From Io17-Chloro-G2 sp034420695 (GTDB lineage Bacteria > Chloroflexota > Dehalococcoidia > Lucifugimonadales > UBA3495): a stretch of DNA of 10,703 bases. This document shows positions 6,826-10,703 of this stretch, piece after piece; position 1 is the stretch's first letter; each line of letters opens with the position of its first letter. The notes under the pieces were generated by a model. It worked only from the letters and a program-made list of their open reading frames with translations. It was not told the DNA's origin and made no database searches. A program made the position numbers and the translations under genes. The DNA lies in contig DAOULB010000030.1 of the NCBI GenBank assembly GCA_034420695.1, positions 1 to 10,703 on the forward strand, read 5' to 3'.

Positions 6826-7674
6826 TTGGTCAACGTCGAGACCCGGGACGGAGTGCGGCTGGATGGTACACTGCGCCGGCCCGGATCGGGAGCGTCCCGG
6901 TTGGGAGTGGACGTGGTGATACTGCACCACGGCGTAGGAGGTAACTTCTACGACCAAGGGATGTTCCAGGAATATAGTGAGACCCTGCTGGAGCAGGGAT
7001 GCTCCGTCCTCAGAGTGAACAACCGGGGCCACGATCCAATGAACAGGAGCTTGGTCGGGGGCGAGACCCGTAGGCTTGGCGCAGCTTATGAACTGCTGGA
7101 CGACTGCAAGTACGACTGGGAGGCTTGGGTCGATTTTGCCGTGGAGGCCGGCTTTCAGAGCATCGGAATTTGGGGCCACAGCTTGGGCGCCACCAAGTCC
7201 ATCTACTATATGGGCTCCAAGGGTGACGACCGGGTTAAATGTTTGGTGGCCGGATCGCCGCCGCGCTTTTCCTATCACACCTTTGCCAATCTGGAAGAAG
7301 GCCCCGAATTCTTGGACCGGGCTGGTGAGTCACAGCGGCAGATTGACGCCGGCCATCCTGAAGCCCTGATCGAAACCTTGTACCCTTTCCCCCTGCTGGT
7401 GACGGCGGAAGTCTTCATGGACAAGTACGGGCCCGGGGCCAGGTATAACATCCTGGACCATGTCCCCAGCGTAAACGTCCCCTTGCTGGTCATGATTGGC
7501 ACCGAGGAGTCCCAAACCCTGACTTCCTTCAAGGGCCTTCCCCCCGAAATTGATAAACTTGCCGGTGAGTTGGACCACCTGACATTTGAGTCGATTCCAG
7601 GAGCGGACCATTCTTACACCCACCAGCGGGACTATGTTTGGGATGTCGTCCGCAAATGGCTGGAGAAGGTTTAG
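6826..7674 (+). CDS. Alpha/beta-hydrolase fold protein
   Basis: This 282-aa (from TTG) or 287-aa (from CTG at 6811) soluble hydrolase has the alpha/beta order. HHGVGGN (34-40) is the oxyanion-hole loop, GHSLG (117-121) is the nucleophile elbow with Ser119, and PGADHSY (258-264) supplies the catalytic His262. The acid is probably in GTEES (225-229) after strand 7, a Glu where Asp is commoner. There is no signal peptide, so it acts in the cytosol. Candidate reactions are cleavage of an ester, amide, C-C bond or carbamate; the sequence does not choose. It is first in a two-gene operon with an MFS transporter (60-base gap) and is divergent from the LLM-Rid-RND operon, from which it is separated by facing-away promoters and an operator candidate. 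This suggests co-regulated use of one substrate. The fold is certain; start and substrate are uncertain. Confidence 0.93.
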   Translation: MVNVETRDGVRLDGTLRRPGSGASRLGVDVVILHHGVGGNFYDQGMFQEYSETLLEQGCSVLRVNNRGHDPMNRSLVGGETRRLGAAYELLDDCKYDWEAWVDFAVEAGFQSIGIWGHSLGATKSIYYMGSKGDDRVKCLVAGSPPRFSYHTFANLEEGPEFLDRAGESQRQIDAGHPEALIETLYPFPLLVTAEVFMDKYGPGARYNILDHVPSVNVPLLVMIGTEESQTLTSFKGLPPEIDKLAGELDHLTFESIPGADHSYTHQRDYVWDVVRKWLEKV

Positions 7675-7734
7675 CTCTGGAGTTCATGGACTGACCGTCT
7701 GATACCACGATAATTCGGCGCCGGAGGCTGGCTA

Positions 7735-9009
7735 GTGGCGGCAGAGCAGGAAGAGGTCCAAGAGGCTGTACAGCCCTCTGCAGTGACCCAAGTAGGCACC
7801 GCGGTGGAGAGACACTCCATCCTGTGGTTGACCAACGTATCCCACGCGGTCAACCACTTTCAAAACCAGATGGTCGCCGTGCTCTACATCGCAATAATGC
7901 CGGAACTGGGCTTTGGCGCGGCTCAACTCGGCCTGCTGACCGCCGTTTACAGCATATTGAATGGCGCAAGCCAGGGAATGTACGGGTTTCTCACCCCGTT
8001 TCTCCGCCGCACCTGGATATTGGGCATCGGCAACGTGGTTCTGGGTTTGGGCACCCTGGCTTCGGGGTTTGTCGGCTCATTCGGGGCCTTTGTTGGCACC
8101 AGGGGTGTGTCAGCGGTGGGAGCCAGTGCCCAACACCCCGTCGGCTACAGCCTTTTGTCGGGATACTTTCCCGTAAACCGTGGCACCATAATCGCTCTGA
8201 ACAGCAGCGCTTCCAACGTGGGAGGACTGCTGGCCCCTCTGGCCGCTGCGGCAATGCTCCTGATTATGGGTTGGCGGGAAGTCTTCGTCATCGTCGCCTT
8301 CATGAGCATCGCAATGGGCCTGGTCTATTTCCTGTACCGGAACCCTGTGGCCCAGGCCGGCTCCCCGCCGCCCACATCCCGTGGCAAGCTGGTGCAAAGC
8401 AAGGCCAGCTACCTGAGAGTCTTCCGGAACAAGAACATGATCCTTGTGTCCCTGGTCATGATGGTAGGCGGGGCGGGCAGAGGCGCGGGGGTCAATGTTG
8501 CTTTCCTGGGCATACACTTCGCCAACGACTTGGCCCTGACCACTACCATGGTGGGGATTGCCATTGCGGCCCTCCAGGTAGGAGGGGTCGTAGGCCCGGT
8601 GGCCATGGGGTGGCTCTCCGATAAGCTCTCCCGCACGGGGGTTCTGCAATCGTCCCTGTTTCTGTCTGCCCTTGCTACCCTGTGGCTGGCGTTCCAAGAC
8701 GATTTCCTGCCCTTGCTCTTCCTTTGCTTGGTGCTCTATGGGGTCGTCACTCACTCCCGCCAGAGCCTGACCCAAGCCATTGTGGCAGACTCTCTGCCGG
8801 AACGGGACCACGACGCCGCCTTCAGCGTATTCTTCTTCCTGGGGTTTATCTCCGGCCCCATCTGGGCGGTGCTGGTGGGCTCGCTGATGCAAGACTTGGG
8901 ATTCACGGTAGCATTTTCGGCGCTGGCCCTTTCTTACGTGTTGGGTGTCCTGATCATGTTCTTCGTGATCGACCCGCGGAAGAACCGGAGACAGCCCCAG
9001 CCGGCATAG
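7735..9009 (+). CDS. Major facilitator superfamily transporter
   Basis: This 424-aa inner-membrane protein has about 12 predicted membrane segments in two six-helix halves, near residues 31-54, 64-86, 94-112, 116-141, 155-178, 182-200, then 236-257, 270-290, 304-320, 325-345, 361-382 and 390-412. A basic, Pro-rich cytoplasmic loop (~201-235) separates the halves. GWLSDKLSR (292-300) is the MFS loop 8-9 motif (GxxxDxxxR/K). The loop 2-3 copy (GFLTPFLRR, 84-92) lacks the usual Asp. The HAVNHFQN start of helix 1 recalls FsmR-like (fosmidomycin-resistance) exporters. The GTG start follows GGAGG at 7723-7727 with 7-base spacing, and the 60-base gap to the hydrolase shows no strong promoter, so co-transcription is likely. 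Substrate and direction of transport are unknown; it could take up the compound used by the adjacent enzymes or expel a product. Confidence 0.92.
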   Translation: MAAEQEEVQEAVQPSAVTQVGTAVERHSILWLTNVSHAVNHFQNQMVAVLYIAIMPELGFGAAQLGLLTAVYSILNGASQGMYGFLTPFLRRTWILGIGNVVLGLGTLASGFVGSFGAFVGTRGVSAVGASAQHPVGYSLLSGYFPVNRGTIIALNSSASNVGGLLAPLAAAAMLLIMGWREVFVIVAFMSIAMGLVYFLYRNPVAQAGSPPPTSRGKLVQSKASYLRVFRNKNMILVSLVMMVGGAGRGAGVNVAFLGIHFANDLALTTTMVGIAIAALQVGGVVGPVAMGWLSDKLSRTGVLQSSLFLSALATLWLAFQDDFLPLLFLCLVLYGVVTHSRQSLTQAIVADSLPERDHDAAFSVFFFLGFISGPIWAVLVGSLMQDLGFTVAFSALALSYVLGVLIMFFVIDPRKNRRQPQPA

Positions 9010-9010
9010 C

Positions 9011-9031
9011 AGCCAAGGCTTGTCCTTGGTT
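9011..9031. terminator. Weak hairpin between convergent genes
   Basis: CCAAGG (9013-9018) pairs with CCTTGG (9024-9029) across a 5-base loop, extended by a G-U and an A-U pair. It sits just past the MFS stop and 33 bases past the HigA stop, so it could serve both convergent transcripts. Neither strand has a U-tract after the stem, so termination would be weak or absent. Confidence 0.3.
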
Positions 9032-9063
9032 GTGACCTGAATAAGCGATGCCGTCTGGGGCAG

Positions 9064-9429
9064 CTAGGCAGGGGAGCCTTCCGTACTACCCGTCTGGAGG
9101 TTTCCGTACTGGGGGGAATGCTCCATCACCATGCTTAGCTTCGGCGCCAAGCGCTCCTCGGCTGTCTCCAGGTCGTACTGGCTCTGCAACCCCATCCAGA
9201 ATCCGGCAGAGTTCCCAAAGAACCGTGAGAACAGCAGCGCTGTCTCTGCGGTGATGGACCGCTCCCCGTGCACAATCGCATGAATCCGGCGGGGGTCCAC
9301 GCCGATGGACTTAGCCAGCCGGTACTGGGTTATGTTCATCGGCAGGAGGAACTCTTCCACTAGTATTTCTCCCGGGTGAATGGGAGGCAGCCGGTCTTCA
9401 CCGTACGAAATCTCTCTTATCGCAACCAT
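9064..9429 (-). CDS. higA: HigA-family antitoxin, XRE helix-turn-helix
   Basis: This 121-aa protein is the antitoxin and DNA-binding half of a HigBA module. IHPGEILVEEFL (17-28) is the HigA-family signature. Residues ~32-60 form the helix-turn-helix, followed by ITAETALLFSRFFG (59-72), FWMGLQSQYDLETAEE (77-92), typical of the family. A tail of about 20 residues beyond the usual ~100 is Gly/Ser-rich and probably disordered. The ATG is 17 bases after the HigB stop; GAGGGGG and AGGA both lie in that gap. The toxin-before-antitoxin order is the normal one for this family. HigA is expected to neutralise HigB by direct binding and to repress the operon at a palindromic operator; the candidate site is at 9749-9759. 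There is no sign that the pair is broken. Confidence 0.95.
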   Translation of the reverse strand: MVAIREISYGEDRLPPIHPGEILVEEFLLPMNITQYRLAKSIGVDPRRIHAIVHGERSITAETALLFSRFFGNSAGFWMGLQSQYDLETAEERLAPKLSMVMEHSPQYGNLQTGSTEGSPA

Positions 9430-9446
9430 ATTCCTATTTCCCCCTC

Positions 9447-9728
9447 TCAGTGGTAGTCAACTATTTCCACTTCGTAGGCATCACCATTGACCCAGTCAAA
9501 GCAGATGCGCCACTGGTCGTTGATGCGAATGCTGTATTGGCCGCTTCGGTCCCCCAAAAGGGCCTCCAAGCGGTTCCCGGGCGGCACTCTCAAGTCATTC
9601 AGTTCTTTGCTGTTGTTGATTATCATTAGCTTGCTTTGCGCCCGCCGTTGGACATGTTCCGGGAACTTTCTTATGCGCCGCCGTTCGGCTATCGCTTGGG
9701 TATCCCTGTCCCTGTAACTCTTAATCAC
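9447..9728 (-). CDS. higB: HigB-family toxin (RelE-superfamily mRNA interferase)
   Basis: With the GTG start at 9728 the protein is 93 aa, the normal HigB length, and begins (M)IKSYRDRDT as family members do. The frame is open upstream to 9866, but that extension would run across a terminator and the promoter and does not resemble the family, so it is rejected. Key conserved stretches are LNDLRVPPGNRLEALLGDR (43-61), QYSIRINDQWRICF (64-77) and AYEVEIVDYH (84-93). HigB toxins cut mRNA at the ribosomal A site, and these segments include the basic and aromatic residues used for RNA binding and cutting. No ribosome binding site is seen; the promoter at 9735-9763 puts +1 on or next to the GTG, suggesting a leaderless mRNA. 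The gene is intact and probably functional, paired with higA downstream. Confidence 0.94.
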   Translation of the reverse strand: MIKSYRDRDTQAIAERRRIRKFPEHVQRRAQSKLMIINNSKELNDLRVPPGNRLEALLGDRSGQYSIRINDQWRICFDWVNGDAYEVEIVDYH

Positions 9729-9734
9729 GTCTGG

Positions 9735-9763
9735 ATAATAGCACAACCCACTAATAGTGTAAA
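9735..9763 (-). promoter_or_regulatory. higBA promoter, probably leaderless
   Basis: On the minus strand TTTACA (9763-9758) and TATTAT (9740-9735) are separated by exactly 17 bases. Six bases after the -10 comes the GTG of higB (9728), exactly where transcription is expected to begin. The promoter lies downstream of the terminator of the preceding Rid gene, so higBA is its own transcription unit. Confidence 0.7.
9749..9759. promoter_or_regulatory. Candidate HigA operator
   Basis: CACTA (9749-9753) and TAGTG (9755-9759) form a perfect inverted repeat around one base. It overlaps two bases of the -35 box and lies in the spacer of the higBA promoter, the usual position for autorepression by a HigA dimer. 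The arms are short, so chance is possible. Confidence 0.45.
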
Positions 9764-9815
9764 GCGCTAATATATCTGCCCAAGGGAAAATCGTCCGCGA
9801 ATCCGGGTGAGGACA

Positions 9816-9850
9816 GAAAATCAAAAGGGAGAGGTGCAACGTCCTCTCCC
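9816..9850 (-). terminator. Intrinsic terminator of the distal Rid gene
   Basis: On the minus strand GGGAGAGG (9850-9843) pairs perfectly with CCTCTCCC (9834-9827) around an 8-base loop, followed by TTTTGATTTTC. This is a textbook rho-independent terminator, about 50 bases past the Rid stop codon and upstream of the higBA promoter. A smaller perfect hairpin, CCCAG-GAA-CTGGG (9878-9890), precedes it. Confidence 0.85.
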
Positions 9851-9899
9851 TGTAGCGCGCTGGCATTGATTATGTAACCCAGGAACTGGGCGCCGGTTC

Positions 9900-10286
9900 C
9901 TACCCGATGACGGCGGTTATCTCCAGCTGTATCTGCATGTTGCCGCCCAGGTTGGTCTCCACCACGTGGCGGGCCGGACGGCTTTCGGCGTCGGGGAAGG
10001 AGTTGACCCAAGCCTTGTTCATCACGTCACGCAGGCCCCGGTCTCTCATGTGAATCTTGACGGCGCCAACGTCCTCAACGGTTCCGCCGGCGTTTTCTAC
10101 CAGCTTCTTCATGTTGGAGAAGGCCAGTTCGCATTGTCGTTCGATGTCATCGGGGATGCTTCCCGTGGCGGGGTCGGTGCCTGCGATGCCGCTGGAAAAC
10201 AGGATGTTCCCGACCAAAGACCCCATCGGTATGGGCATCCCATGGGCTACGCCATCTACGTGAATTGAGCGTCTCTTGTTGGCCAT
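9900..10286 (-). CDS. Rid (YjgF/YER057c/UK114) family protein, classic size
   Basis: This 128-aa cytosolic protein has the compact Rid fold. ILFSSGIAGTDPATGSIPDD (28-47) is the beta-strand region around the trimer core, CELAFSNMKKLVENAGGTVEDV (52-73) is the first helix, and RPARHVVETNLGGNMQIQLEITAV (103-126) the C-terminal strands. Arg106 aligns with Arg105 of E. coli RidA and the QLEITA Glu (E122) with the catalytic-site Glu, so imine deaminase activity is plausible. It differs strongly from the 155-aa Rid protein of the window, so they represent separate subgroups. The ATG follows a near-perfect AAGGAGG at 10291-10297, 4 bases upstream, predicting strong translation. It is a single-gene unit closed by the terminator at 9816-9850. 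Some Rid-family members in this size class act in ring-cleavage pathways rather than amino-acid metabolism, so its substrate is open. Confidence 0.93.
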   Translation of the reverse strand: MANKRRSIHVDGVAHGMPIPMGSLVGNILFSSGIAGTDPATGSIPDDIERQCELAFSNMKKLVENAGGTVEDVGAVKIHMRDRGLRDVMNKAWVNSFPDAESRPARHVVETNLGGNMQIQLEITAVIG

Positions 10287-10359
10287 GATTCCTCCTTAGG
10301 GAAGTGTATAATTGAATTGTCCGCTCTCTCGGAACGGCATGTCCTGAGGGGGCCAGTCC

Positions 10360-10388
10360 ATTTTCATGCCAGTAGGTGTTTCCGTCAA
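10360..10388 (-). promoter_or_regulatory. Possible promoter for the distal Rid gene
   Basis: On the minus strand TTGACG (10388-10383) and GAAAAT (10365-10360) are 17 bases apart; the -35 matches five and the -10 four of six consensus bases. A start near 10353 gives a ~66-base leader. TATACA at 10310-10305 is an alternative -10 without a recognisable -35. Confidence 0.38.
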
Positions 10389-10396
10389 ACGGAAAC
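10378..10396. promoter_or_regulatory. Perfect 8-3-8 palindrome, operator candidate
   Basis: GTTTCCGT (10378-10385) and ACGGAAAC (10389-10396) are perfect inverted repeats around CAA. The palindrome covers the possible -35 box of the distal Rid gene and lies 70 bases upstream of the tRNA. No U-tract follows on either strand, so a protein-binding site is likelier than a terminator. Confidence 0.5.
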
Positions 10397-10466
10397 TCAT
10401 TAACTCTCGATCAACCTGCGGGAACGGCCCTTAAAGACCCGCTTCCCGGTTGCCCTGCCTCAGCAA

Positions 10467-10543
10467 GGGCGGTTAGCTCAGCTGGTTAGAGCGCCTGCTT
10501 TACACGCAGGAGGCCGGAGGTTCGAGTCCTCCACCGCCCACCA
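10467..10543 (+). tRNA. trnV: tRNA-Val (anticodon TAC)
   Basis: The 77-base cloverleaf is complete. Acceptor GGGCGGT (10467-10473) pairs with ACCGCCC (10533-10539); the D stem is GCTC/GAGC; the anticodon stem CCTGC/GCAGG encloses TTTACAC with anticodon TAC at 10501-10503; the T stem GGAGG/CCTCC encloses TTCGAGT. The discriminator is A and CCA is encoded (10541-10543). It reads valine codons GUA and probably GUG/GUU. No clear promoter was found just upstream, and no sign of integration is seen at its 3' end. Confidence 0.98.
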
Positions 10544-10703
10544 AGCGTAGGCTTTGGCCCTAGAGCGACGCCGTGCTCGCGATTCCTACTCCGGTGTGGT
10601 AACATCTTGTGTACCCGTTACGTAAGGCGTTACACTGATTCGAGGATTCAAAGATCGGAGAACTGAGAGGTTCTTTGGAGGCCAGTCGGTGCCGGCCTTC
10701 CAC
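10544..10703. other. Region after the tRNA with no gene recognised
   Basis: No supported coding region is visible. Small inverted repeats occur (AGAAC/GTTCT at 10659-10674; an imperfect GGAGGCC/GGCCTTCC stem at the window edge), and CGTTAC is repeated near 10620, but none has a terminator U-tract or enough length to name. A promoter for a gene beyond the window edge could be here but is not convincing. Confidence 0.4.

Noticed and set aside
8110..8892. Minus-strand open frame of 260 codons opposite the MFS gene
   Set aside because: It is antisense to a convincing 12-segment transporter, is His/Gln/Gly-rich and has no domain.
9447..9866. Long 139-codon reading of higB
   Set aside because: The extra 46 residues do not resemble HigB, and the stretch contains a good promoter and a strong terminator; the GTG at 9728 gives the family length.
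10520..10703. tRNA 3' end as an integration (att) site
   Set aside because: No second copy of the tRNA 3' sequence, integrase gene or mobile gene is in the window.

Overview
This window looks like chromosomal DNA from a free-living, moderately GC-rich bacterium. It holds nine complete protein genes and one tRNA gene, with no insertion sequence, phage gene or CRISPR array. Two luciferase-like (LLM) oxidoreductases, two Rid proteins, an HAE3/MMPL-type RND exporter and an MFS transporter sit close together. That mix recalls Chloroflexota of the SAR202/Dehalococcoidia type, known for expanded LLM flavoenzyme families, but this placement is an inference from gene content and no marker gene confirms it.

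Left part (1-6550), all minus strand. Transcription starts in an intergenic region near 6617 and reads an LLM oxidoreductase of the TIGR03619/F420 type (6550-5705), a ~150-aa Rid-family protein (5700-5233) and an 879-aa RND/MMPL exporter (5232-2593). The gaps are 4 and 0 bases, so this is a tight operon. A 107-base gap with an extended -10 promoter follows. A second unit then encodes another LLM monooxygenase (2485-1337) and a pentapeptide-repeat protein with a C-terminal TIR-like domain (1327-110). These two are separated by 9 bases that form part of a GC-only hairpin.

Centre (6551-9009). Divergent from the LLM operon, an alpha/beta hydrolase (6826-7674) and an MFS transporter (7735-9009) run on the plus strand. 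The 275-base region between the divergent genes holds two back-to-back sigma70-like promoters. A perfect 9-bp inverted repeat brackets the plus-strand -10 box, which makes it a strong operator candidate. Together the flanking genes look like a small catabolic or detoxification module: flavin/F420 oxidation, Rid-type imine handling, hydrolysis, import and export. The logic resembles the Rut pyrimidine pathway, but the substrate cannot be read from the sequence.

Right part (9010-10703). A HigBA toxin-antitoxin pair (minus strand) has its own promoter, placed so that the toxin mRNA would be leaderless. It is insulated from an upstream Rid-family gene (10286-9900) by a clear intrinsic terminator. 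A tRNA-Val(UAC) gene with encoded CCA lies on the plus strand at 10467-10543. Nothing convincing was found in the last 160 bases.
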